Shown here in pieces: positions 8,121-17,830 of a stretch of DNA of 64,000 nucleotides. Position 1 is the stretch's first letter, and each line of letters starts with the position of its first letter. A model generated the notes under the pieces. The model searched no databases, was not told the origin of the DNA, and was given only the letters and a program-made list of their open reading frames with translations. The DNA comes from Blattabacterium cuenoti (GTDB lineage: Bacteria; Bacteroidota; Bacteroidia; Flavobacteriales; Blattabacteriaceae), in NCBI RefSeq assembly GCF_014252295.1, contig NZ_CP059215.1, forward strand, positions 248,001 through 312,000, in the 5' to 3' direction. The position numbers and the translations under genes were made by a program.

Positions 8121-10094
8121 ATGAATCGAAAAAGGTATATTTTATTATATAAATCTTATTTAATTGGTTTTTTATTCATCTTTATTGCAGCATTAATTAT
8201 TTTTAATTTGTTCTATATTCAAAATTCTTCAGAAAGATACAAAAAATCTGTGATAGAAAAAACAATTAGAACTAATTTAATTAAGGCTAAACGAGGAAAT
8301 ATTTATTCATCGGATAATAGTATTTTAGTTATGTCTGTAATAAGATATGATATTCACATTGATTTTAGGTCCATATCTGAAAAATTATTTCAAGAAAATG
8401 TTCATTCTTTGTGTAACTCATTAGAATATTTATTTAAAAAACCAAAATTTTTTTTCTATAAAAAATTTCAGTTGGAAAAAAAAAGGGGGAACAGATATTT
8501 TTTGTTAGCAAAAAATTTAGATTATTCACTTTTCAAAAACTTACGAAAGTTTCCAATTTTCAATAAAGGACAAATAAGAGGTGGTTTTATTGTAGAAAAA
8601 AAAATATGCAGAATACATACATTAGAAAATATTGGAAAAAGAACTTTAGGATATGATGATCATAGAGGAAAAGCAGGATTAGAAGGAGCGTTTAGTAAAT
8701 ATTTAAAAGGAAAAGATGGAAAAAGGTTAGAACAGAGGATCAGTTCTAAAATATGGAAACCATTAAAATTAAAAAATGAAATAGATCCAGAAGATGGAAA
8801 AGATGTTTATTCAACTATAAATACATCTTTTCAGGATATAGCATATCATGCCTTACTTCAAGAATTGTATATATCTCAAGCAGATCATGGATGTGTTATT
8901 CTTATGAATGTAAAAAGTGGAGAAATATCTGCTATGATTAATTTAGAAAAAACAAAAAGAAATACTTACGAAGATTTAAGAAATTTTTCAGTGTGGGAAG
9001 GGAATGAACCAGGATCAACGTTCAAAACAATGGCTATTCTTGCAGCCCTGGAAGATAAAAAAATAAATCTTGATATGATCGTTGATGTTAAAGGTGGAGT
9101 AATGCAATTAAGAGGAAAAAAAATACGTGATAGTCATTATAATGGATATACAGAAATTAATCCGAAAAAAATTTTGGAATTATCTTCAAATGTAGGAATA
9201 GCAAAAATTATTTATGATAATTATAAAAATAATCCAGGAAAATTCATAAAGCACTTATGCAATTGGAAATTAGATAAAAAAATAGGTATAGATATTCCAG
9301 GAGAAAGCATTCCTTTCATTCCAAAACCTGGTGGAAAGAATTGGAGTGGTATTACACTACCATGGATGACTTTTGGATATAATATTAAATTAACTCCTTT
9401 ACAAATACTTACTTTTTATAACGCTATAGCTAATCAAGGTATAATGATTAAACCTTTGTTTATTAGAGAAGTAAAATATCATGGAAAGAGCATAAAAAAA
9501 TATACAAAACCTATTATAATGAATCCTTCTATAGCGGATAAGTCTTCTCTTATTAAAATTCAAGATATGTTAGAAGGAGTAGTTAAAAATGGAACAGCGA
9601 AAAAATATTATAATTCAGAATATCCTTATGCGGGAAAAACTGGAACAACACAGTTAGAATACTGGATTAAAGGTAAACGACTAACTTATAATAGTTCTTT
9701 TGTAGGATACTTTCCTGCTAAAAAACCAAAATATTCTTGTATTGTAGTTATTTCAAAACCAAAAAAAGGATACTACGGAATTGAAGTTGCGGTTCCTGTT
9801 TTTGATAAGATAGCTAAATCCATTTATCCAAAAATAGAAAAAAAAAAGTTTACTGAAAAAAAAGTAATTCAAAAAAATTTACTGAAAACAATTAGAAAAT
9901 CAAAAAATTTTTTTGGGGAAAAATGGGTTATGCCTAATTTAATATCCCTTCCTGGAAAAGAAATTATACCTCTATTAGAAAATAGAGGGTTTCATGTTAA
10001 ATATCAAGGAGTGGGAAAAATTGTTCATCAATCTGTTAAGATAGGACGTCAATTGAAAAAAAATCAGATTATATTTCTTAAACTAGAAGAATGA
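8121..10094 (+). CDS. ftsI: penicillin-binding protein, septal transpeptidase (FtsI/PBP3)
   Basis: Cross-links septal peptidoglycan. The 657-residue class B PBP has an N-terminal membrane anchor (about residues 11-32) and a dimerisation domain. The transpeptidase domain shows the three active-site motifs: S299-T-F-K302, S355-S-N357 and K506-T-G508. A C-terminal PASTA-like domain (about 595-657) is also present, as is common in Bacteroidota FtsI. The gene ends in a four-base overlap with murE. Confidence 0.95.
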   Translation: MNRKRYILLYKSYLIGFLFIFIAALIIFNLFYIQNSSERYKKSVIEKTIRTNLIKAKRGNIYSSDNSILVMSVIRYDIHIDFRSISEKLFQENVHSLCNSLEYLFKKPKFFFYKKFQLEKKRGNRYFLLAKNLDYSLFKNLRKFPIFNKGQIRGGFIVEKKICRIHTLENIGKRTLGYDDHRGKAGLEGAFSKYLKGKDGKRLEQRISSKIWKPLKLKNEIDPEDGKDVYSTINTSFQDIAYHALLQELYISQADHGCVILMNVKSGEISAMINLEKTKRNTYEDLRNFSVWEGNEPGSTFKTMAILAALEDKKINLDMIVDVKGGVMQLRGKKIRDSHYNGYTEINPKKILELSSNVGIAKIIYDNYKNNPGKFIKHLCNWKLDKKIGIDIPGESIPFIPKPGGKNWSGITLPWMTFGYNIKLTPLQILTFYNAIANQGIMIKPLFIREVKYHGKSIKKYTKPIIMNPSIADKSSLIKIQDMLEGVVKNGTAKKYYNSEYPYAGKTGTTQLEYWIKGKRLTYNSSFVGYFPAKKPKYSCIVVISKPKKGYYGIEVAVPVFDKIAKSIYPKIEKKKFTEKKVIQKNLLKTIRKSKNFFGEKWVMPNLISLPGKEIIPLLENRGFHVKYQGVGKIVHQSVKIGRQLKKNQIIFLKLEE

Positions 10095-11554
10095 AAAAGA
10101 AATTAAAAGATCTTATACAAAGAGTTAATGTGTTAAAAATAATGGGTGAAAATTCTTCCTTGATAGAAGGAATTTCTATGTATTCCAAAATCATACAAAA
10201 AAATATGATTTTTGTAGCAAAAAAAGGGAAAATAACAGATGGACATAAATTTATTACAGATGCCATAAAAAATGGAGCTAATACTATAGTTTGTGAAAAA
10301 CTACCATATCCCCTTTTTCAAAATATTACTTATGTACTTGTTCCTGATTCTATGAATGCTTTAGGAATTATATCCTCTAATTTTTATGATAATCCTACAA
10401 AAAATATAAAATTAATAGGCATTACCGGAACAAATGGAAAAACATCTGTAGCAACGATACTTCATCAGTTATTCTCTAAAATGGGAGAAAAAAATATTCT
10501 TATTTCTACTATGGGAATAAAAATATTATCTAACAAATATACAAGTACAACACATACTACTCCAAATATTATTGAAATCAATAAATATTTAAATCTATCA
10601 ATCCGTAAAGGGTGTAAATATGCTTTTATGGAAGTGAGTTCACATGGAATTCATCAAAAAAGAATTGAAGGATTATTATTTCAAGGTGGAGTTTTTACTA
10701 ATATTACACATGATCACTTAGATTACCATGAATCTTTTGATCGTTATTTATCTACTAAAAAGTTTTTTTTTGAAAATTTATCTGAGAAAGCTTTTGCATT
10801 AATTAATTTGGACGATAAAAATTCGGATAAAATTATAAAAAATATTTTATCTAAAATCTATTTTTATGGTTTGAAAAAAGATGCAAATTTTAAAATTAAA
10901 GTTTTAAAAAAAAGTATTCATGGAAGTCAATTACTCATTGATGGTCATACAATTTTTACGAGTTTAATTGGAACATTTAATATTTATAATTTACTAGCAA
11001 GCTACGCAACAGCGATTTTGCTAGGAGGAAAAAAAGATTCTATTTTAAAAGAAATAAAAAATATCAAACCTATCAGAGGGCGTTTTGAACAATTTCTATC
11101 GAATTCAGGAATTCGTGTTATTGTAGATTATGCTCATAATCCAGATGGATTAAAAACCGTTTTAAATACCATTAATGAAATAAAAAATGATGATAGTAAA
11201 TTAATTTGTGTTATAGGTTGTGGAGGTAATAGAGATATAAAAAAACGTTCTTTAATGGGAAAAATTGTTTATGAGAAATGTGATGTATCTATCTTTACAT
11301 CAGATAATCCTAGAGAAGAGGATATAGAAAAAATATTAATTGATATGAAAAATTTTCAATCATTTCTCAAAAAGAAATCTATTTTAACTTTTGTCAGAAG
11401 AAAAAAAGCTATTGAAACTGCAATTCGAATTGCAAAAAAAAAAGATATTATTCTAATTGCTGGGAAAGGACATGAAACTTATCAAGATATAAAAGGAAAA
11501 CGTTTCCCATTTAATGATATGAAAATTGCTAAAGATTTATTAGCAATAAATTAA
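10091..11554 (+). CDS. murE: UDP-MurNAc-tripeptide synthetase (meso-DAP adding)
   Basis: Adds meso-diaminopimelate to UDP-MurNAc-L-Ala-D-Glu in the cytoplasm. The ATP loop GTNGKT is at residues 113-118. The DNPR motif at 405-408 marks DAP-type rather than lysine-type MurE, in agreement with dapF in this window. The length of 487 is normal. ATGA overlap with ftsI couples translation. A run of ten A at 11434-11443 remains in frame. Confidence 0.96.
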   Translation: MKKKLKDLIQRVNVLKIMGENSSLIEGISMYSKIIQKNMIFVAKKGKITDGHKFITDAIKNGANTIVCEKLPYPLFQNITYVLVPDSMNALGIISSNFYDNPTKNIKLIGITGTNGKTSVATILHQLFSKMGEKNILISTMGIKILSNKYTSTTHTTPNIIEINKYLNLSIRKGCKYAFMEVSSHGIHQKRIEGLLFQGGVFTNITHDHLDYHESFDRYLSTKKFFFENLSEKAFALINLDDKNSDKIIKNILSKIYFYGLKKDANFKIKVLKKSIHGSQLLIDGHTIFTSLIGTFNIYNLLASYATAILLGGKKDSILKEIKNIKPIRGRFEQFLSNSGIRVIVDYAHNPDGLKTVLNTINEIKNDDSKLICVIGCGGNRDIKKRSLMGKIVYEKCDVSIFTSDNPREEDIEKILIDMKNFQSFLKKKSILTFVRRKKAIETAIRIAKKKDIILIAGKGHETYQDIKGKRFPFNDMKIAKDLLAIN

Positions 11555-11571
11555 CTCAATTTTTGAGTGTA

Positions 11572-11589
11572 TTCTAATTTAAATTAGAA
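11572..11589. repeat. 18-base perfect palindrome between murE and mraY
   Basis: TTCTAATTT followed by its exact reverse complement AAATTAGAA. A smaller dyad, ACTCA/TGAGT (11554-11568), sits directly upstream and starts at the murE stop. Both lie in the only sizeable gap (50 bases) between murE and mraY. They could be an RNA processing or weak attenuation site, or an operator; all-A/T arms make chance plausible. Confidence 0.45.
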
Positions 11590-11604
11590 GTGTAAAGAGA
11601 TAAG

Positions 11605-12798
11605 ATGATGATTTCTTATATTTTCAAAGACAGAATTTATTTCTCTTTTTTAAGAGAGACAAATTCTGTCTTTTTAAGATCTGCAGTTGCTTTTTTTTTA
11701 TCATTTTGTATAGCATTGATTTGTTATAAAAAAATTATATGTTGGAATAAGAGAAAAAAGAATGGAATAGGAGAACAAATACGAGATCTTGGACTCATTG
11801 GACAAAAAGAAAAAGAAGGAGTACCAACGATGGGAGGAGTTGTAATGATATTTTCTACATTAATTTCTACAATTATTTTTTCTTCTTTGAAAAACATATA
11901 CGTAATAATGTTGATTACAACAATGTTAATTATGGGGATTGTTGGATTTTTAGATGATTATATTAAAATAAAATATAATAAAAGAGGACTTAGTATAATG
12001 GGAAAAATATTAAGTCAGATTTTATTAGGATTTTTGATTGGAAATATTATGTATTTCTTTACAAATACAAATGAATCTATTTTAGATTCAAAATTTTTAG
12101 TTAAAAAAGAACATGGTTTTAAAACCACTCTTCCAATTTTTTATTCTAGTCATAATAATGAATTTGATTATGCTTTTTTTTTAAGTTGGTACAATAAAAA
12201 ATGGAAAAAATATACATGGATTGTTTTTATTCCTATGGTCATTTTAATTATGACATTTCTGTCTAATGGAGCTAATTTAACAGATGGAATAGACGGATTA
12301 ACAGCCGGAATTTCTTCAATTATTTTTGCTACTTTATCTTTATTATCTATCATATCCAGCAATAAAACATATTCTTCTCATCTTCATTTGATATATATTC
12401 CTCATTTGGATGAAATAAGCATATTTTCTTTTTCTTTTATAGGTACTTTGATAAGTTTTCTTTGGTACAATGTTTATCCTGCTCAAATATTCATGGGAGA
12501 TACTGGTAGTTTAACTATAGGAGCTGTCATCGCAACTTTAGCTTTTATAAATAGAAAAGAACTAATATTACCAATATTGTGTGGAATTTTTTTTATAGAA
12601 AATATTTCTGTTATAATACAAGTATTGTATTTTAGATATTCTAAAAAAAAATATGGAATAGGAAAAAGAATTTTTCTCATGACTCCTTTACACCATCATT
12701 TTCAAAAACTAGGATATCATGAAAATAAAATTTTTAACCGTTGTCTCATCATACAAATGATTCTTTCTATGTTAGTGTTTATTTTATTAATTATATAA
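11605..12798 (+). CDS. mraY: phospho-MurNAc-pentapeptide transferase
   Basis: Transfers phospho-MurNAc-pentapeptide to undecaprenyl phosphate, forming lipid I. This 397-residue polytopic membrane protein has the family's cytosolic acidic motifs: FLDDYIK, NLTDGIDGL and FMGDTGSL, plus the late histidine block MTPLHHHFQ. The length is slightly above the roughly 360 of E. coli, as in other Bacteroidota, owing to a larger cytosolic loop at about residues 150-200. It is followed by murD after three bases. Confidence 0.95.
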   Translation: MMISYIFKDRIYFSFLRETNSVFLRSAVAFFLSFCIALICYKKIICWNKRKKNGIGEQIRDLGLIGQKEKEGVPTMGGVVMIFSTLISTIIFSSLKNIYVIMLITTMLIMGIVGFLDDYIKIKYNKRGLSIMGKILSQILLGFLIGNIMYFFTNTNESILDSKFLVKKEHGFKTTLPIFYSSHNNEFDYAFFLSWYNKKWKKYTWIVFIPMVILIMTFLSNGANLTDGIDGLTAGISSIIFATLSLLSIISSNKTYSSHLHLIYIPHLDEISIFSFSFIGTLISFLWYNVYPAQIFMGDTGSLTIGAVIATLAFINRKELILPILCGIFFIENISVIIQVLYFRYSKKKYGIGKRIFLMTPLHHHFQKLGYHENKIFNRCLIIQMILSMLVFILLII

Positions 12799-12801
12799 AC
12801 T

Positions 12802-14168
12802 ATGAAAAAAAAATTAATAGTAATCCTAGGAGGAGGAGAAAGTGGGGTAGGGGCCGCTTTATTAGCAAAAAAAAATAGATTAAAAGTATTTTTGTCTGAT
12901 TCAGGAATTATTTTAAATAAATACAAAAGAATTTTAATGAAAAACAAAATTCCTTTTGAAGAGAAAGGACATACAGAAAGTATAATAGAAAAAAAAGCTA
13001 TTAAAGTAATAAAAAGCCCTGGAATTGATAGAAAAAATTCTCTTATAAAAAAAATTAATTTTTTGAAAATTCCTATTCAATCCGAATTGGAATTTGGAAT
13101 AAGTTATCTAGATAAAGAGAAGCCCTGTATTATAAGCGTGACAGGAAGTAATGGGAAAACAACAACCAGTTCAATAATTTATAAAATACTTCAAAGTAAT
13201 GGAATTAATGTAGGAATAGCAGGAAATATTGGACATAGTTTTTCCAAAGAAGTTTTAAAAAAAAAAACGTTTATGTATTGGAAGTTAGTAGTTTTCAATT
13301 AGATGATTGTTTCAATTTTAGATCAAATATTTCAGTATTATTAAATATTACACAAGATCATTTAAATAGATATGATAATATTGAAAGTTACATGTACTCT
13401 AAATTTAAAATAGCAACTTTACAGAAAAAAGAAGATATTTTCATTTACAATTATGATGATCCTATCATCAGAAAGGGATTAAAAAAATATCCTATTTTTT
13501 CTATTTGTATTCCTTTTTCCATAAAAAAAGAATTAAATATTGGATCTTATATAAGAAGTAATAAAATATTTATTCGGAATCAAAAAAATCAAGAAATATG
13601 TTTCTTAAATATAAGAGATATTCCTTTAATAGGAGATCATAATTTATACAACATTATGGCTTCATTAATTATATCAGAAATATTAAATGTCCAAAAAAAA
13701 TCAGTACTTCCTATCATATTAAAGTTAAACCCTATAGAACATCGTATGGAAAAAATACTAAATATAAATGGAGTTCAATTTATTAACGATTCTAAAGCAA
13801 CAAATGTTAATGCTGTTTTTTATGCATTAAAAAGCATAAATGGACCTGTTATATGGATAGCAGGGGGAAAAGATAAAGGGAATGATTATGTAGAACTAAT
13901 TCCTATGGTTCAAAAAAAAGTGAAAGCCATAATTTGTTTAGGAAAAAACAATGAAAAAATTATCAATTTTTTTAAAAATATTATTGATATTATTTTGGAA
14001 ACGAAAGATATTCAAAAAGCTGTTTACATGGCTTACATATTATCTTCTCATGGAGATAAGATTCTCCTCTCTCCTTCCTGTTCTAGTTTTGATCTTTTTA
14101 AAAATTATGAAGATAGAGGGAATAAATTTAAAAAAGAAGTCATAAAGCTTTTATATGAAAAAATATGA
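12802..14168 (+). pseudogene. murD: UDP-MurNAc-L-alanine:D-glutamate ligase, frameshifted in a poly(A) tract but probably functional
   Basis: The first frame (12802-13302) holds the ATP loop TGSNGKTT (about residues 114-121) and ends soon after an A11 tract at 13257-13267. The second frame runs to 14168 and carries the rest of MurD: VYVLEVSSFQLD, GDHNLYN, HRMEK, NDSKATN, GGKDKG and LSPSCSSFD. The downstream frame has no good start, only TTG at 13278. Reading twelve or nine A would join the parts; with twelve, the protein has 455 residues, a normal length. Everything after the break is conserved, which argues for rescue by transcriptional or -1 ribosomal slippage rather than decay. Sequencing error is the alternative. 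The four-base overlap with ftsW is intact. Confidence 0.85.
13257..13267 (+). other. A11 slippage tract within murD
   Basis: Eleven consecutive A after TTTT. One extra A, two fewer, or a -1 ribosomal slip on AAAAAAA restores the frame (…AAC GTT TAT GTA TTG GAA…, reading NVYVLE). Without correction, translation stops at 13300-13302. Confidence 0.9.
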
Positions 14169-15361
14169 AGAAATTAAGTGTTATTTTTAATAGGTCTCTA
14201 AAAGGAGATAGGTATTTATGGGCTTTTATCTCTTTATTAGCTATATTTTCTTTTTTACCAGTATATTCCGCTAGTACTAATTTAGTTAGTACATATGGAG
14301 GGACAAATACAGTTTTTAGTTATTTATTAAAACATGCTTTTTTCTTGTTAATTGGTTTTTGTATTCTTTTTTTTACTCAATTTATAGACTATAAATATTT
14401 TTACAGAGTGTCTCTACTATCTATTCCGATAGTATTCATTTTATTAGTTTTGACTATTAGTCAGGGAAAAGAATTAGATGGAATAAATGCTTCACGTTGG
14501 TTACATATTCCTATTATAAATATATCTTTTCAAACTTCCAGCATTGCTGGATTAGTTCTTTTTATTTATTGTGCTAGATATTTATCAAAGAAAGAAAATA
14601 TAAATTTCATGAACTCTTTTTTACCTTTATTGTTCCCTATATTTGTTATTATTGGGCTTATTTTTCCAGATAATGGTTCTACTGCAGTTATTGTTTTTAT
14701 TTCTGTTTTAATTTTGCTTTTTATAGGAGGATATCCATTAACAGGTGTTATGGGAGTTTTATTGATGGGTATTTTATTTGCAGGAATCTATATTTACTCG
14801 GTTATAAAATGGGGCGATAAAAATCCAATGAATAGAGTTTACACATGGAAAAGCCGTATAGAACAATTTTTAGATCACGAATCTGAAGAAAGTTATCAAA
14901 TGAAACAGTCTAAAACGGCAATTGTATTAGGAAATAAATTTGGTCGTGGTCCTGGAAAAAGTGTTTCAAAAGCATTTCTTCCTCAATCTTCTTCTGATTT
15001 TATTTATGCTATTATAATAGAGGAATATGGATCTTTTGGAGGAGTAATACTTTTATTTATTTATCTTCTAATTTTGCTTAGGATCATGGTTATAGCGACG
15101 AAAGTAAAAAATTATTTTTGCTCTTTATTGGTATTAGCTGTTGGGTTACCTATTATTAATCAAGCACTCATTAATATGGGGATTGCTGTAGGTTTATTTC
15201 CAGTAACAGGACAAACTTTACCATTAATTAGTGCTGGAGGTACTTCTATGTGGGTTACTTTTTTTAGTTTTGGTATCATATTAAGTGTTAGTAGAATTAT
15301 ATATAATAATTCAAATAATGATAATTCAACTAATAAAATTATAATTAATCATGAACAATAA
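14165..15361 (+). CDS. ftsW: SEDS-family septal glycan polymerase FtsW
   Basis: Polymerises glycan strands from lipid II at the septum, partnered with FtsI. The 398-residue polytopic protein (about ten membrane segments) has the SEDS signatures NASRWL, the periplasmic-loop region GRGPGKSVSKAFLPQSSSDFI and the C-terminal TGQTLPLISAGGTS. Its start overlaps the murD stop by four bases, and its end overlaps murG by eleven. Confidence 0.95.
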   Translation: MKKLSVIFNRSLKGDRYLWAFISLLAIFSFLPVYSASTNLVSTYGGTNTVFSYLLKHAFFLLIGFCILFFTQFIDYKYFYRVSLLSIPIVFILLVLTISQGKELDGINASRWLHIPIINISFQTSSIAGLVLFIYCARYLSKKENINFMNSFLPLLFPIFVIIGLIFPDNGSTAVIVFISVLILLFIGGYPLTGVMGVLLMGILFAGIYIYSVIKWGDKNPMNRVYTWKSRIEQFLDHESEESYQMKQSKTAIVLGNKFGRGPGKSVSKAFLPQSSSDFIYAIIIEEYGSFGGVILLFIYLLILLRIMVIATKVKNYFCSLLVLAVGLPIINQALINMGIAVGLFPVTGQTLPLISAGGTSMWVTFFSFGIILSVSRIIYNNSNNDNSTNKIIINHEQ

Positions 15362-16457
15362 TATTTCACCGAGAATAATTATTGGGAGTGGAGGAACTGG
15401 TGGACATATATATCCTGGAATAGCTATTGCAGATGAGATGAAAAAACAAATTCCAAAAACCAATATTTTGTTTATTGGATCTAAGAATCATATGGAAATG
15501 AAAGAAATTCCTAAATTCGGATATTCTATTAAAGAAATTTGTATTTCAGGAGGAAAAGATAAATTTTTTTCCATAGAAGGTTTTATTTTATCTATCAAAT
15601 TGATATATAGTTTATTTGTGGCAAATAAAATTATCAAAAAATTCTCTCCAGATGTAGTTGTTGGAACAGGTGGATTTGTAAGTTTCCCTACTTTATATGC
15701 TGCAAAAAAAAATAAAATACCTATTTTGATTCAAGAACAAAATTCTTTTCCTGGATTAACTAACAGAATATTTTCTCGTTATGCTCATAAAATATGTGTT
15801 GCTTATGAGCAAACAAAAAAATACTTCCCAAAAGAAAAAACCATAATAACTGGAAATCCAGTTCGATCTGAAATATTTCAATTACCTAGTAAAAAAAAAG
15901 CTTGTATTCATTTAGGACTAAAAATAGAAAGACCTATTATTTTATCTATAGGAGGAAGTCAAGGTTCTAATAGTATGAATAATGCTTGGATAAAAGGGTT
16001 AAAAAAACTAATAGAATTAGATATGCAGCTCATTTGGCAAATTGGAAAATTTGATATTCATAAAATAAAAAAAAATAAAATGTCTCATCATTCAAATTTT
16101 ATTTTAATGGATTTTATTGAAAATATACAGATATGTTATGCTGCAGCAGATATTATTGTCTCTAGAGCTGGAGCTTTAACTATATCAGAAATATGTTTAA
16201 TAGGAAAACCATATATATTAATTCCTTTTCCTTGGTCCTCTGATGATCATCAGAATAAAAATGCCAAAATATTAGAAGAAAAAGAGGCAGCTTTACTTAT
16301 TAAAAATGAGGAAATAGAGAAAAAATTAGTGGATTCAACTATTCAATTAGTTAATGATTCCAAAATGAAAAAAAAAATGAGTCAAAACATCCTTAGATTA
16401 GGAAAACCTAGAGCTACAAATGATATTGTTAATGAAATTTTACAAATTATTTTATGA
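15351..16457 (+). CDS. murG: UDP-GlcNAc:lipid I GlcNAc transferase
   Basis: Makes lipid II at the inner face of the membrane. The 368-residue GT-B enzyme starts with the glycine-rich loop GSGGTGGH at residues 12-19. It contains the donor-binding segments GGSQGSN and SRAGALTISE, and the loop FPWSSDDHQNKNA that contacts the sugar nucleotide. Eleven-base overlap with ftsW and four-base overlap with murC suggest translational coupling. Confidence 0.96.
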   Translation: MNNNISPRIIIGSGGTGGHIYPGIAIADEMKKQIPKTNILFIGSKNHMEMKEIPKFGYSIKEICISGGKDKFFSIEGFILSIKLIYSLFVANKIIKKFSPDVVVGTGGFVSFPTLYAAKKNKIPILIQEQNSFPGLTNRIFSRYAHKICVAYEQTKKYFPKEKTIITGNPVRSEIFQLPSKKKACIHLGLKIERPIILSIGGSQGSNSMNNAWIKGLKKLIELDMQLIWQIGKFDIHKIKKNKMSHHSNFILMDFIENIQICYAAADIIVSRAGALTISEICLIGKPYILIPFPWSSDDHQNKNAKILEEKEAALLIKNEEIEKKLVDSTIQLVNDSKMKKKMSQNILRLGKPRATNDIVNEILQIIL

Positions 16458-17830
16458 ATTTAAATAAATTTGATTTTTTTTATTTTCTAGGAATAGGAGG
16501 AATGGGGATGAGTTCTCTTGCTAGATATTTTAATTCTGTGGGGAAAACAGTTTGTGGACATGATAGAAATAGAACTTTTTTGACTGAAAAATTAGAAAAA
16601 GAAGGAATATACATTAATTATCATGATTCAATAGAATTGTTACCAAAATGGACGATTTCTAAACAATGTTTGATTGTGTATACTCCAGCAATTCCGAATC
16701 ATCATAAACAATGGATTTATTTAAAGAAATATGGAAAAAATATAAAAAAACGTTCTCAAGTATTGTCCTTTATTGCAGAAAATGGAATTTGTATAGCAAT
16801 AGGAGGTACACATGGAAAAACAACTACTTGTACTTTTCTAGGACATATTTTATATAGTGCAGGAATTCATATTACTGCTTTGTTAGGAGGAATATCTGAA
16901 AATTATAAATCTAATATTATATTGAGTGGCACTCATATTTTTTTGGTAGAAGCAGATGAATTTGATCGTTCTTTTTTATATTTATCACCTAATATTGCAT
17001 GTGTTACGTCTATTGAACAGGATCATGTGGATACTTATCCAAAAAAAGAAATTTTAAAAAAATCTTATATAGCTTTTTTGAATAGAATAAAAAAACCATA
17101 TAAAAAAATATTTCTTTGTCAGGAAGAATCTTTTCCACTCATAAAAAATGCTATATATTATTCCGTTATAGGAAAAGCGAATTATTATTCGAATCATATA
17201 TCTATAAAAGGAAATAAATGGTATTTTGATTTTCATACTCCTACAGAAACATGGAAATTTTTACCTTTACCTATTCCAGGTATACACAATTTAAAAAACG
17301 TAACAGCAGCATTAGCTATATCTGACTATCTAAAAATTGATAAAGAAAAAGTAAGAAAAGCTTTGTTTTTATTTAAAGGAATCAAAAGAAGATACTCTAT
17401 TCATTATCAATCTAAAAAAAAAATATATATAGATGATTATGCGCATCATCCTACAGAAATAAATGCTTTGATTCACACTGTTAAAAAGTGTTTCCCAAAT
17501 AAAAAGATATTGGGTATTTTTCAACCTCATTTATTTAGTAGAACAAAATTTTTTGAAGAGTCTTTTGCAAGAAGTTTAGAAAATCTTGATATTTTAATCT
17601 TATTAGATATTTATCCTGCTAGAGAATTTTATACATATGGAACAATGAATTCCAATAGTTTATTAGAAAAAATAAAAATAAGTTCTAAAAATAAAGAAAT
17701 ATCTACCTTATCCAAGGTTTTGGAAAAAGTTAAAAAAAAACATTTTGATGTTCTTCTTACAATAGGTGCTGGTGATATAGATACCTTAATCATTCCTATA
17801 AAAAAATGGTTGTATAAACGATATGGATAA
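16454..17830 (+). CDS. murC: UDP-MurNAc:L-alanine ligase
   Basis: First amino-acid-adding Mur ligase. The 458-residue protein has the N-terminal Rossmann motif GIGGMGMSSLA (13-23), the ATP loop GGTHGKTTT (117-125), the EADEFDRSF metal/ATP block and the C-terminal FQPHLFSRTK. The stop is immediately followed by the ftsQ start with no spacer. Confidence 0.96.
   Translation: MNLNKFDFFYFLGIGGMGMSSLARYFNSVGKTVCGHDRNRTFLTEKLEKEGIYINYHDSIELLPKWTISKQCLIVYTPAIPNHHKQWIYLKKYGKNIKKRSQVLSFIAENGICIAIGGTHGKTTTCTFLGHILYSAGIHITALLGGISENYKSNIILSGTHIFLVEADEFDRSFLYLSPNIACVTSIEQDHVDTYPKKEILKKSYIAFLNRIKKPYKKIFLCQEESFPLIKNAIYYSVIGKANYYSNHISIKGNKWYFDFHTPTETWKFLPLPIPGIHNLKNVTAALAISDYLKIDKEKVRKALFLFKGIKRRYSIHYQSKKKIYIDDYAHHPTEINALIHTVKKCFPNKKILGIFQPHLFSRTKFFEESFARSLENLDILILLDIYPAREFYTYGTMNSNSLLEKIKISSKNKEISTLSKVLEKVKKKHFDVLLTIGAGDIDTLIIPIKKWLYKRYG

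Noticed and set aside
13278-14168. Independent gene starting at TTG 13278
   Set aside because: Its product is simply the last two thirds of MurD. No separate protein family begins there, so it is part of the frameshifted murD.
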